From positions 62,001 to 126,000 of the forward strand of contig NZ_KZ819022.1 of the NCBI RefSeq assembly GCF_003115845.1: a stretch of DNA of 64,000 nucleotides, given 5' to 3'. Shown in pieces: positions 26,340-35,660 of the stretch. A program made the translations under genes and the position numbers. The notes under the pieces are model-generated. The model saw only the letters and a list, made by a program, of their open reading frames with translations, made no database searches and was not told the DNA's origin. The DNA comes from Brenneria roseae subsp. roseae. GTDB taxonomy: Bacteria > Pseudomonadota > Gammaproteobacteria > Enterobacterales > Enterobacteriaceae. Positions within the stretch are counted from its first letter, which is position 1. Each line of letters opens with the position of its first letter.

Positions 26340-27176
26340 ATGAGTGATGGAAATAAAAAAATAGTACCGGCTTGCCCTGAAAAACAGATTATTACCACGT
26401 CTCAGGGGAAATTATCATTCCGCTCTTCCGGGGATGGCGAAGTCATTATTTTTTTACACGGTCTTTTGGGAAGTTCCAAAGCATGGCCATTCCAGTTTGC
26501 CGAGTTGTCTCCTGCTTATAACGTGATCGCATGGGATGCGCCGGGCTACGGCGACTCCACTCTGGTTGAGGCGGATATCGGGGCTTACGAACAAGCGTTA
26601 CATGAACTTATTCAGCATTGCGGCGAGAAAAAAATCTCCATCGTGGGGCACTCGATGGGCGGGACGGTTGCCAGCCGATATGTCGCCAGACATCCTGATA
26701 AGATAAAGCGCCTGGTGTTATCCTGTACCCATCCGGGCTATGGCGACCCCGAAACCGCACCGGCCTCGGAAAAACTGGAAAAACGCCTTCAGGAACTCGC
26801 TAAGATTGGTCCCGAGGCTTACGGCTGGAACCGGGCGCATGATTTATTACCTTTCCCCGACATCCCCGAGTCGATTTTGTCATATGCGGCAAATATTGCC
26901 TCTGAAACTAATCCGGAAGGTCTCAGACGAGCCTCGCGCATGTTGCAGCTTGCCGATAATCGCCCGCTGCTGCCGAAAATAGCCGTTCCGACACTCATAT
27001 TAACCGGGGAAAAAGACCATGTTGTGCAGCCGAAGTTAAAAGCGGAGCTGCTTTCTTTAGTTCCTTTTACGCAACATATTGAAATGGCGGGTCTGGCGCA
27101 TGCGCCTTATTTCCAGGCGCCAGAATATTATAGCTCTCTGATCAGGGATTTTATATCCAATAACTCAATACAATAG
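26340..27176 (+). CDS. Alpha/beta hydrolase
   Basis: The 278-residue cytoplasmic protein has the canonical fold: oxyanion region VIIFLHGLLGSSKAWPFQ, nucleophile Ser in GHSMGGT, a later acid in LTGEKDHVV and His in LAHAPYF. It resembles carboxylesterases and C-C hydrolases of the MhpC/BioH type. It lies 9 bases ahead of the DcuC-like gene, so it probably cleaves an ester or amide brought in by that transporter. The substrate is unknown. Confidence 0.83.
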   Translation: MSDGNKKIVPACPEKQIITTSQGKLSFRSSGDGEVIIFLHGLLGSSKAWPFQFAELSPAYNVIAWDAPGYGDSTLVEADIGAYEQALHELIQHCGEKKISIVGHSMGGTVASRYVARHPDKIKRLVLSCTHPGYGDPETAPASEKLEKRLQELAKIGPEAYGWNRAHDLLPFPDIPESILSYAANIASETNPEGLRRASRMLQLADNRPLLPKIAVPTLILTGEKDHVVQPKLKAELLSLVPFTQHIEMAGLAHAPYFQAPEYYSSLIRDFISNNSIQ

Positions 27177-27185
27177 GGGGATGAG

Positions 27186-28556
27186 ATGGCTGGATTTATA
27201 ATAGGAATATTGATTACGATATTTGCCGCTTATTTTATTATAAAAAATTATCAACCACAGGCTGTACTGCTTCTGGCCGGATTAAGTTTATTGTTAATTA
27301 CGGTAATCTTTTTTCCTGAACAATCTATATTGTACGGCAAGGCGAAATCAATTGGTTGGGTTGGCGGGGATATTTTCGCGTTTGTCAAAGAGTCTTTGAC
27401 AACGCAGGTGGCGGGCATTGGTTTGATCATTATGGCGGCGGGCGGATTTGCCGATTATATGGATCATATCAAAGCCTCTAATTCAATGGTTGATATGTGT
27501 ATCAAACCCTTGCGGATGATAAAGGCTCCCTATGTCATTCTTTCGATAGGATACATATTATCTCAGTTACTTCATGTCGCGATATCCAGTGCGGCAGGGC
27601 TCGCCATGCTGCTGCTGGTCACTTTTTTCCCGGTGCTGGTGAGGTTAGGGGTCAGTAAGGCGGCGGCCGCATCAATGATCGGCATGTCCGCGTTTATGGA
27701 TCTCGGCCCGGCGGTGGGAACGGCTAACCTGGCGGCGAAACACGCCGGTATGGAAACCGCGGTGTATTTTGCCCATTATCAGATGCCGGTGGCTATCGGC
27801 GTCATGCTGACGGTCTCAATACTGATATTCTTCACCGCACGCTATTTTGATGCCAAAGATGGACACGTGGTGGTTCAGCAATCTGACGAGCAGCCAAAAA
27901 ATGAAGATGAGGTCAGGGTTCCGGCGTTTTATGCTTTTCTGCCTGTATTCCCGGTTGTTCTGGTTATTGTCTTCAGCCCGCTGGTGGTCAGCACTATAAA
28001 GGTTGATGTTGTCACCGCGATGATTATCGGTACCCTGCTGGCGTTTTTTTGCGAACTGTTATTGAAACGGGACTTTAAAGCGGCGTGCAAAGGCATTCAG
28101 GTCTTTTTCAAAGGCATGGGCTCGATGTTTGCCAGCATTGTGTCGCTGCTGGTCTGCGCCGATGTTTTTGCTCAGGGATTACAAATTATAGGCGCCGTGG
28201 ATTTCATCATACAGACGGTGCAGACCGCAGGATTCGGTTTCGGCAGTATGACCGTTGTCATGGCGATTTTGGTCTGCGTCACGGCCGCTCTGACGGGATC
28301 TGGCGTTGCGGCGTTTTTCTCGTTTTCTGGTCTTGCGCCAGGCATTGCCGCCAAATTCGGTGAAAGCGCGGTGAATATGATTCTGCCTATGCAGTTGATG
28401 GCCGGAATGGGCAGAGCCATCTCGCCGGTTTCAGGGGTGATCATTGCCGTCAGTAAAGCCGGGGAGTGTTCGCCATTTATGATTGTCCGCAGAACGCTTA
28501 TTCCCGGACTTGGCGGTATGGTGACGATGTTAATTATTAATGGCTTTCTTAATTGA
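27186..28556 (+). CDS. DcuC-family (C4-dicarboxylate-type) transporter
   Basis: The 456-residue protein has about 12 membrane segments and motifs of the DcuC/DcuD family (ISSAAGLAMLLLVTFFPVLV; MDLGPAVGTANLAAKHAGME; TGSGVAAFFSFSGLAPGI). DcuC carriers move C4-dicarboxylates such as succinate and fumarate across the inner membrane. The start has a GGGGGATGAG leader. Linked to two hydrolases and a porin, it may carry a substituted dicarboxylate. Confidence 0.85.
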   Translation: MAGFIIGILITIFAAYFIIKNYQPQAVLLLAGLSLLLITVIFFPEQSILYGKAKSIGWVGGDIFAFVKESLTTQVAGIGLIIMAAGGFADYMDHIKASNSMVDMCIKPLRMIKAPYVILSIGYILSQLLHVAISSAAGLAMLLLVTFFPVLVRLGVSKAAAASMIGMSAFMDLGPAVGTANLAAKHAGMETAVYFAHYQMPVAIGVMLTVSILIFFTARYFDAKDGHVVVQQSDEQPKNEDEVRVPAFYAFLPVFPVVLVIVFSPLVVSTIKVDVVTAMIIGTLLAFFCELLLKRDFKAACKGIQVFFKGMGSMFASIVSLLVCADVFAQGLQIIGAVDFIIQTVQTAGFGFGSMTVVMAILVCVTAALTGSGVAAFFSFSGLAPGIAAKFGESAVNMILPMQLMAGMGRAISPVSGVIIAVSKAGECSPFMIVRRTLIPGLGGMVTMLIINGFLN

Positions 28557-28749
28557 GAGGTGAACCGATTATAAAAAAATAAAGAATAGAATAAGCCTGT
28601 TTATTAATACATGCCCGGATTTCCGGGTAATAAATCCTGCGTTTTCAAACGGGATGCTTAACCGTGATGAAAATAAGAACTTTCTTTAAAAATAACACAA
28701 TTATCGATGTTGTATGAGGTATGTTATTTATCAATGACAGGATAATATA

Positions 28750-29796
28750 ATGAAAAAATATATTGCTTTTTATTCCTCTGTACTCTTTTTTATTACCACC
28801 TCTGTTCATGCAGTAACCGTATATAACAATAAAGATACGCGACTGGATATCTATGGCCGTGTCGAAGCGCAAATGGGCAATGGGTGGACGAACGATAATT
28901 CTAACGCCGCCAACCTGACCGGGCGGCTGGGTTTTGAGGCACAGCAAAAGCTGGATGAGTCCTTTAACCTGTTCGGCAAACTGGAATGGCAGGTTACCAC
29001 GCAAAAGAATGACACCAAAAATACGGAGGATAACTGGGATGTTCGCTACGCTTATGCCGGCGTCGGCAGCAAGGATTATGGCAGGATCATGGTCGGTCGT
29101 ACCCGCAATCCGATGTATCAATGGATGGGGCTGACCGATCGGTATATGAATTATACCGCCAATGTCTATTCAAACTGGGTGGGTAGCCGCATTGATTCAT
29201 CCTGGCAATGGAACCGGCAGGACGGCACGATCCAGTATGAGTATGAGAATAACGGGGTGGATGTCCGCCTTGCGTATGTAATGGGAAATGGCGCCGCAGA
29301 CAGCACGATTGATGACGGGTATATGGCCAGTCTGGGTTATTCCTTTGATATTCAAATCGCCGGAAAGCCGTTAAAGATAAAGCCGGTGATTGCCTGGCAG
29401 TCACTGACCAAAGATCCTAAAAACACGACGCTCAGCGGTAATTATACCGACTATAGCCAAAAAGGCGCGGGTATCCGGTTGAATTATGACAAAGCCTGGC
29501 TTGCGGTGAATATCGGCAGGCAAACCTATGAGCGTCAGGGGCGGCCGGATATAGATTATGACGTGTTCGATTCTTTAGCCGAGTATTGGTTTACCGATAA
29601 AATCGCGTTACGCGGTGGTTATTCTCAACTGATTGAAACAAAGAATAACTATGTGCATCGCAGGCAGTGGGTGACAGAAGCTGAATACCGGCTGAAAAGG
29701 AATATCCACTTCTCCGTCACCTGGATTTATGATGAACGGGAAAGTTACGACTCCGCTGAAAATCTGTGGATAGCCGGATTGCGTTACGATTTCTAA
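28750..29796 (+). CDS. Outer-membrane porin
   Basis: The 348-residue protein has a signal peptide (about residues 1-21, ending VHA-V) and alternating beta strands starting TRLDIYGRVEAQMG, as in enterobacterial general porins. The C-terminus LWIAGLRYDF ends in the Phe needed for outer-membrane assembly. The start is ATG 28750 with AGGATAATATA upstream. It is the outer-membrane entry point of the gene set. Whether it is a general or a substrate-specific channel cannot be told. Confidence 0.85.
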   Translation: MKKYIAFYSSVLFFITTSVHAVTVYNNKDTRLDIYGRVEAQMGNGWTNDNSNAANLTGRLGFEAQQKLDESFNLFGKLEWQVTTQKNDTKNTEDNWDVRYAYAGVGSKDYGRIMVGRTRNPMYQWMGLTDRYMNYTANVYSNWVGSRIDSSWQWNRQDGTIQYEYENNGVDVRLAYVMGNGAADSTIDDGYMASLGYSFDIQIAGKPLKIKPVIAWQSLTKDPKNTTLSGNYTDYSQKGAGIRLNYDKAWLAVNIGRQTYERQGRPDIDYDVFDSLAEYWFTDKIALRGGYSQLIETKNNYVHRRQWVTEAEYRLKRNIHFSVTWIYDERESYDSAENLWIAGLRYDF

Positions 29797-29818
29797 TCCA
29801 TGAGTGAAGGAATAAAAA

Positions 29819-30724
29819 ATGAAAAACAAAGCTGGCTGGATTATTTTTCTGACCCTGACGATGAATTTCGCTTACGGCGCGGAATTACCGGCGGAAAGCG
29901 GCAGTTTCAACGTTGAATTACCGCAGAACGGCAACAAAATGGAGGTATTTAGTTACAAGCCCGCGGGCGCCACTAAAGATACGCCGGTTGTATTTGTCCT
30001 CACCGGTTTAAATCGTAATGCGGCTGAATATCGCGATTCATGGATCGAGAATGCCAGAAAAAATAAATTAATCGTTATCGCGCCACTTTTCTCAACAGCC
30101 GATTATCCCGGGGTTGATGGTTACAATATGGGGAATATGGAAAATAAACAGACGAATACCCTCAATCCCCGGGAGGCGTGGGCATTCAGCGTCATCGATC
30201 GGCTGTTTGGCGATATGCAAAAGCAGGGGATTACCCAGCAGAAAAGCTATTATCTGTTTGGTAACAGCGCGGGCTGTCAGTTTGTCCATCGGATGATGAC
30301 GTTTGTTCCTGAGGCGAAAGTAAAAGCCGCAATTTGCGCCGCCGCAGGCTGGTGGACTATGCCTGATGTGGAAAATCCCTGGCCCTACGGTCTGGATCAG
30401 GCGCCGGTTAAGGTGACGCAAAAACAGCTGGCGGATTATTTTGCCAAGCCCGTGTTGATCACGGTAGGCGCAAAGGATAACGATCCGTATCATCCATTGC
30501 TGCGTCGCTCTTATCAGGCAATGGCGCAAGGCGATAGCCGGCTTGAACGGGCGCAAACCTACTATCTCACGGGCCAGCAGAAGGCTAAGCGCTATAAAGT
30601 TGATTTCAACTGGCAGTTCACGACGCTGCCGGACGTTGGCCATAGTGGAAGCAAGATGTCGGCCTACGGCGCTGAACAGTTTGCCTGGTTTGAACAGCAT
30701 GGCGCGTTCAACGTGCAGCCATAG
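29819..30724 (+). CDS. Secreted alpha/beta hydrolase (esterase/depolymerase-like)
   Basis: The 301-residue protein has a signal peptide (ending FAYGA-E near residue 21). It carries a Ser-Asp-His triad typical of feruloyl-esterase/PHB-depolymerase-like enzymes: Ser in FGNSAGCQF, Asp in VGAKDNDPY and His in LPDVGHSGS. It lies 22 bases behind the porin gene with GAAGGAATAAAA upstream. It likely cleaves an ester in the periplasm after porin-mediated entry. Confidence 0.83.
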   Translation: MKNKAGWIIFLTLTMNFAYGAELPAESGSFNVELPQNGNKMEVFSYKPAGATKDTPVVFVLTGLNRNAAEYRDSWIENARKNKLIVIAPLFSTADYPGVDGYNMGNMENKQTNTLNPREAWAFSVIDRLFGDMQKQGITQQKSYYLFGNSAGCQFVHRMMTFVPEAKVKAAICAAAGWWTMPDVENPWPYGLDQAPVKVTQKQLADYFAKPVLITVGAKDNDPYHPLLRRSYQAMAQGDSRLERAQTYYLTGQQKAKRYKVDFNWQFTTLPDVGHSGSKMSAYGAEQFAWFEQHGAFNVQP

Positions 30725-30853
30725 CGGAGAAGTTATCGGGAAACCATAAACGAGGACATCAACGTTCCGGGGGAGAGGCCGCCAGCTAAATCAGGCTGGT
30801 GGCGCTAGCCAGACGCTGCACCGGGGCGATGGGTCCGACCTGATTATCGGCAA

Positions 30854-31867
30854 TCAGCGCAGGCGCACCGTTTTACGCCATACCGGCGCGGCCTGAAACA
30901 GCCGCTTGCCCGGCACACGCGGCGTTGATGAAGGAAGTAATAACTCGATGATGGCGTTCGCCATATCCGTCAGGGGTTGGGAAAAGGTTGTCAACTGATA
31001 GCCGACCCAGCCAGCCTGTTCAATGTCATCAAAACCGATAACGCAGATATCCTCGGGAATACGCAAACCAAACTCATGACGCGCAACGTCGATAAAACCG
31101 CAGGCAATCAAATCCGTGACGCAAAATACGCCATCCGGTCGCTCTTGATCCGCGAGCAGTTTTCGCGCTGCGGCCGCGCCGGTTGCATAACTGGCCGGTC
31201 CCGGACGCTCTAACCGGCACGGTTCCCGGGCATAACCGGCGGCTTCAAGAAACTTCGTTTCCCGAATGACCATACTGGGCGATCGGGCGGAGGAGGAAAC
31301 CAGCGCGATGCGCTGACAGCCCGCCTGTGAAAGCATGTGGTAAGCATCCGCCATCGTCGATGTATAGTCGATTTCGATGTTGTCGGCGCCATCAAACTGC
31401 CCCATACGGTTAATCAGTATGACCTGCTGACCGCTTTGCAGGCAGGTTTCAATCAGTGACGCCTGAGGCGTGCCTGACAGAACAATGGTGGCGGCGGCGC
31501 GGTAATTAAGGGTCTGACGCAATGCCGCGTTCGAATTTTCTTCTCCGCCATCCGTGTTGATCACCATGACTGCGCGCTGCGCCTGATGCAGACGCCGGGT
31601 GATCTGGTCAAGCAGGCTCGCCTGATAAGGGGCGCTGAGGTTGCCCCCGAGAATACATACCGGGCGGCAGGCCGCTTTGGACAGGCCGCGCGCCAGATGA
31701 TTCACGTGGTAGTTAAGCGCTTCGGCGGCGGCCAGAACCTTACGGCGCGTTTCGGCCGACACGCTGCTGCCGGGGGTAAAGGTGCGGGAAACCGCCGAAC
31801 GGGAAACACCGGCCAGGCGGGCCACTTCCGCGGCGCTGGACATGCCTTTATCCGACAGAGCAGCCAT
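30854..31867 (-). CDS. LacI-family transcriptional regulator
   Basis: The 337-residue protein has the LacI headpiece (AAEVARLAGVSRSAVSRTFT, with hinge AAEALNYHVNHLARGL) and a periplasmic-binding-like effector domain (VCILGGNLSAPYQASLLDQI; DICVIGFDDIEQAGW). Start 31867 follows AGAGGTAAACAG. It is the last gene of the minus-strand importer/phosphatase operon, and a 16-bp palindrome at 37556-37571 in the operon promoter is its probable operator, giving autoregulation. Confidence 0.9.
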   Translation of the reverse strand: MAALSDKGMSSAAEVARLAGVSRSAVSRTFTPGSSVSAETRRKVLAAAEALNYHVNHLARGLSKAACRPVCILGGNLSAPYQASLLDQITRRLHQAQRAVMVINTDGGEENSNAALRQTLNYRAAATIVLSGTPQASLIETCLQSGQQVILINRMGQFDGADNIEIDYTSTMADAYHMLSQAGCQRIALVSSSARSPSMVIRETKFLEAAGYAREPCRLERPGPASYATGAAAARKLLADQERPDGVFCVTDLIACGFIDVARHEFGLRIPEDICVIGFDDIEQAGWVGYQLTTFSQPLTDMANAIIELLLPSSTPRVPGKRLFQAAPVWRKTVRLR

Positions 31868-31893
31868 CTGTTTACCTCTTATCTGTTGGTTGC

Positions 31894-33354
31894 TTATATT
31901 TTTTGTTGGGCAACGCCCAAACCCGCAGCTATTAATGTCTGTTCCATCTCAATGGCTCGCTGCGCCAGTGAAATCAGCTCCGGCTTCGGGGTTTCGTACC
32001 ACTCATCCGGGTGCAACTGACGTTTATCCCGGATATGCGCGATCGCCGATGCTAACGTGGGGTAGCGTTCCGGGCATTCCAAATGGATAAATAAAGCGAC
32101 TAACGTCACAGAACGGCTGCGTCCCCCACGGCAGTTGACCAGAATATTGCCCGGTTCCCGGTTGCGGTAAGACGGCTTGTCGGGAATTTGTTGTAACAGG
32201 GCGGAACGCATCAGGTGATAGCCGGCATGCAACATGGTCGGCGCGTTCCCCGAGCCGTCGACCAGCCCGAGTTTATAGTAGCGGATAGGGCCAGAGCCAT
32301 GGCCGATCTGATGGGCGCGCATATTTGGTTCCGGCGAGGAGACCCAGTCGATATCGAGGTTTACTGCGCAGTTGATGACGGTCCTGATGTCATGCTGTTC
32401 CAGCAGCGCCAGATCGGTCGCTCCGTCGGCGCCGCCGATATAAATATCCATGCCCCAGCCGGGAAAGTCGGATTCTATCAGGCTGATAGCGGGGCGGGCG
32501 TAGTGTGGCGCGGCTGATTTGGCGTCTGCCGAATCATCGGCAAGGGGCATCTCTGCTGTGGCGACAGGGATCCCGGTGGCACGCGCCAATGCCGGTGCCA
32601 CATCCGGCGCCGCGGCTAACACCGGGCAGCCGTTAAAGATTTCTGTGATAGTCGTAGGCATATATCCGGTACTGCCGCCGGCTTCACGCACCAGCAGTAA
32701 ACCGGCCAGACAGTCCCAGGCATTCATATGCAATTCGGCGTAACCGTCGGTCCGGCCTTCCGCCACCCAGGCCAGCGCCAGCGCGCCTGACGATCCGCGG
32801 CGCACATTCGCTCCCTGGCTGAGTATCGCGGTCATCACGTCCAGATAACGCCGCTGGGGGATTCGGGTGGACCAGCCAAGTTCGATAGTGGCGTTATGTA
32901 CATGATCAGTTTGGGCGGTATGCAACGCCTGACCGTTTTTCTGCGCATAGCGGCCGCGACGCGCCATATACAGTTCCTGACTCATTGGGTTGTAAATGGC
33001 GCCCAGCTCGGTGATGCCCTGATGGACGAACGCCATAGCGACGCAAAAGTGCTCGATGCCGCGCGCAAAATTGGCGGTGCCGTCGATGGGATCGACCACC
33101 CACAGGCAGGCGGTGTCACAGGCTTTACTGCCGGTTTCCTCGCCCAGCAGGGCATCGTCAGGAAACGCATCGGCAATGGCCTGGCGAATCTGCTGTTCTA
33201 CCAGAGTATCGGCTTCGGTCAGAAAGTCCTGGGGGCCTTTAAGCGAGAACTCCCCCGGCTGACGGGAACGAAAGCGCCGGAGTGCGGTAGCGCCGGCGTC
33301 GAGAATAATACGTTTTAACGCGGCTTCACGCCGCTCCAGATTAATTTGAGTCAA
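31894..33354 (-). CDS. Inositol-monophosphatase / dual-specificity-phosphatase fusion
   Basis: The 486-residue protein joins two phosphatases. Residues 1-265 are an IMPase domain with metal ligands E72-E73 (LLGEETG), D88-x-x-D91 in WVVDPIDGTANF and WDCLAGLLLVREAGG. Residues 300-486 are a Cys-based phosphatase of the dual-specificity type with Cys408-x5-Arg in ILVNCRGGRSRSV and a possible general acid D366. Asn replaces the usual His before the Cys. The start is TTG with GGGAG upstream; no in-frame ATG exists near the domain's beginning. It follows an Fbp/Afu-type importer and probably dephosphorylates its cargo. Confidence 0.88.
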   Translation of the reverse strand: MTQINLERREAALKRIILDAGATALRRFRSRQPGEFSLKGPQDFLTEADTLVEQQIRQAIADAFPDDALLGEETGSKACDTACLWVVDPIDGTANFARGIEHFCVAMAFVHQGITELGAIYNPMSQELYMARRGRYAQKNGQALHTAQTDHVHNATIELGWSTRIPQRRYLDVMTAILSQGANVRRGSSGALALAWVAEGRTDGYAELHMNAWDCLAGLLLVREAGGSTGYMPTTITEIFNGCPVLAAAPDVAPALARATGIPVATAEMPLADDSADAKSAAPHYARPAISLIESDFPGWGMDIYIGGADGATDLALLEQHDIRTVINCAVNLDIDWVSSPEPNMRAHQIGHGSGPIRYYKLGLVDGSGNAPTMLHAGYHLMRSALLQQIPDKPSYRNREPGNILVNCRGGRSRSVTLVALFIHLECPERYPTLASAIAHIRDKRQLHPDEWYETPKPELISLAQRAIEMEQTLIAAGLGVAQQKI

Positions 33355-33412
33355 GGAACGCTCCCGATACGAAAATAGCGGAGAGAACCAAAAGCCCCCT
33401 CCTGTTGCGATT

Positions 33413-34516
33413 TTATTTCTGGTAGTTCAGATTCCAGAGATCCTGCCAGTCCTGGCGGCTTTGCCAGTCGGTTTTTGCCGTTGAGGTTTTATATACCATT
33501 AACTCATCGCGATATTTTTCGATCCCGGAGGCTTCATCCGCCGGCAGTTTTATCGTCTGGTTGGTGGACATCTTGCCGTCCACCCCCTGCGGCGCGATGC
33601 CTTCGGCGGTCATCAGGTAATGCATAAACAGCCTGGCGGCGTTCGGGCTATGGCTTCCGGTGGCGATAACCCCCAGACTCGGGTAATTCCAGCCGATAAA
33701 CGGCTTCATGCCGTGGCAAAGGCCCAGTTTCATACCCTGTTTGTTGTCACGGAATTTCGCCGTGGAAACCAGTCCGACGAAATCGCCTTTGCCATCTGGC
33801 GCGCCAATCGCTTCGGCGGCATCGTTGTCGGAATGCGTCAGCAGCGGACTATTGGCCGCCAGCGCTTTCACGAACGCCGCCGTTGCCGAGCTTTCTTCCG
33901 TTTGCAGCGGTTTGCCGAACTCCTGTTGATAGGCGTCGCGCACCAGTTGATCGTAGTTGGCGGCCATCTGGCTGAACCAGTCCGTGTAGGCCGGCTTGCT
34001 GGTCGGATCCTGCATCGCGACTTTGCCGCGCCACTTCGGTTCGGTCAGTTGCCAGATGTTAGCGATCGGGCAACTGCTGTAATGCTCGGTATTATAGGCA
34101 AAGACATTCGGCGCCAGCACCACCGTCATCGGATCCTGATAGTGCGCCGGAATATGGGCTTTCATGTCATCCGGCACCCAGCTTTGCACATAGCCTTTGC
34201 TCAGCAACTGCGCCATGCCGGCGGGGGCGTCTTCTATGATCGCGACATCGGCTTTGACATTACGCGCCTGCGCTTCACGGCTGATGATCTCGATAATCTG
34301 CGGTGCATCGGCCTTAATACCCACGGCGTTAACGCCGTATTGCTGGCTGAAATCTTTAGCCTGCTGAACGATCTTGCCGGTTGAGGCGTAGACGGTGATC
34401 GGCGCTTCTTTTTTCGCTTCGGCAATCAGCGATTGCAGATCGAAGGACTCCTCGGCGTGCGCACCGGTCGCGCACGCCGCGAGGATGACCAGGCTCGTTA
34501 TCAATTTGCGATTCAT
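33413..34516 (-). CDS. ABC transporter periplasmic binding protein (Fbp/AfuA-like)
   Basis: The 367-residue protein has a signal peptide (about residues 1-21, ending AHA-E) and the type 1/2 binding fold of ferric-iron or organophosphate binders (ITVYASTGKIVQQAKDFSQQ; MLPL-free core LAPNVFAYNTEHYSSC). AfuA-type members were shown to bind hexose phosphates rather than iron. Because the next gene encodes a double phosphatase, a phosphorylated sugar or polyol is the better guess here. Confidence 0.82.
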   Translation of the reverse strand: MNRKLITSLVILAACATGAHAEESFDLQSLIAEAKKEAPITVYASTGKIVQQAKDFSQQYGVNAVGIKADAPQIIEIISREAQARNVKADVAIIEDAPAGMAQLLSKGYVQSWVPDDMKAHIPAHYQDPMTVVLAPNVFAYNTEHYSSCPIANIWQLTEPKWRGKVAMQDPTSKPAYTDWFSQMAANYDQLVRDAYQQEFGKPLQTEESSATAAFVKALAANSPLLTHSDNDAAEAIGAPDGKGDFVGLVSTAKFRDNKQGMKLGLCHGMKPFIGWNYPSLGVIATGSHSPNAARLFMHYLMTAEGIAPQGVDGKMSTNQTIKLPADEASGIEKYRDELMVYKTSTAKTDWQSRQDWQDLWNLNYQK

Positions 34517-34579
34517 AACATTTCCTTGGGTTGCAAGTTTGGGTTGGTCTTGAGCGAATGCTTTTTACCGTTGCCGCCG

Positions 34580-35659
34580 TTAGCGCACAGCGTGATCCTG
34601 GCGTTGCCCCTGCTGATTGAAAAAGTGCAACGAGGCCGCGGGCAACTGACAGTGCACCTGCTGATTGGCCTGCCAGCGTGGACGTAATTGTGTGGAGTGG
34701 AATAGGCGATCGCCGTCTCTGACCAGCTCAATCACCCAGCTACCGCCGGTTGGCATAATGTTGTCGATAATCATCGGCACGCTATCAGTCTGCGGCCGTT
34801 CGGATAACAGGACTTCTTCGGGACGAATGCCGCAGACATGCATCTCGTTCTGCGGGGAAACGCGCTGCTGAATATGCGTTGCCAGCGCGCTGGACGGCTG
34901 ATTGAGCGGGATCATGTTCAGTTTCGGGGTGCCGATAAACTCGGCGACAAATCGGTTGGCGGGTCTGGCATAAATATCATCGGGCGTGCCGACCTGTTGT
35001 AAATGTCCGGCGCTCATTACCGCGATGGTGGTGGCGAGGGTCATCGCTTCCCATTGATCGTGGCTGACAAAGACAATGGTGGTGCCAAAGGTTTCGTGCA
35101 GCCGGCGCAATTCCGCACGCATTTCCAGACGCAGGGTGGCATCAAGATTGGATAGCGGTTCGTCGAGCAGCAATACGCCGGGGTTGACCGCCAGCATGCG
35201 GGCCAGGGCGACGCGCTGCTGCTGGCCGCCCGAAAGCTGGGCCGGATAGCGGCCGGCATATTCGGCGATGCGCAGCTTTTCCATCACATCCTGACAACGC
35301 GTCACGCGCTCCGTGGCGGGGACTTTTTGCAACCGCAGGCCAAAATCAACGTTCTGCTCAACCGTCATATGCGGCCACAGGGCATAGCTCTGAAATACCA
35401 GGCCGACGCGGCGCTGCTCCGGCGGAACAAACCTTGCCCGCGCAACGGAGTCCATCACCGTATCGCCAATCGTAATTTCGCCGCCGCTGGCGTGTTCAAT
35501 GCCGGCAATCATGCGCAGGATGGTGGTTTTACCGCAGCCGGATGGACCAAGCAGACACATGAACTCGCCGTCTTTGACGGTCAGGTTGATGGCGTCCACG
35601 GCAGGTTTCTGGCTGCCGGGATAGGTTTTCATCAGGTTGGTCAGGGTAATTGCAGGCAT
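34580..35659 (-). CDS. ABC transporter ATP-binding protein (FbpC/PotA-like)
   Basis: The 359-residue ATPase has Walker A GPSGCGKTT, Q-loop VFQSYALWPHM, signature [16 protein letters not shown], Walker B LLLDEPLSNLDATL and switch His in VSHDQWEA. A C-terminal TOBE-type regulatory domain occupies about residues 240-359 (GIRPEEVLLSERPQTD). It starts 1 base from the permease stop, so the two are translationally coupled. Confidence 0.9.
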   Translation of the reverse strand: MPAITLTNLMKTYPGSQKPAVDAINLTVKDGEFMCLLGPSGCGKTTILRMIAGIEHASGGEITIGDTVMDSVARARFVPPEQRRVGLVFQSYALWPHMTVEQNVDFGLRLQKVPATERVTRCQDVMEKLRIAEYAGRYPAQLSGGQQQRVALARMLAVNPGVLLLDEPLSNLDATLRLEMRAELRRLHETFGTTIVFVSHDQWEAMTLATTIAVMSAGHLQQVGTPDDIYARPANRFVAEFIGTPKLNMIPLNQPSSALATHIQQRVSPQNEMHVCGIRPEEVLLSERPQTDSVPMIIDNIMPTGGSWVIELVRDGDRLFHSTQLRPRWQANQQVHCQLPAASLHFFNQQGQRQDHAVR

Positions 35660-35660
35660 A

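Noticed and set aside
33620..34384. 254-codon plus-strand frame opposite the AfuA-like gene
   Set aside because: Antisense to a well-supported binding protein, with a His/Arg-rich composition typical of shadow frames.
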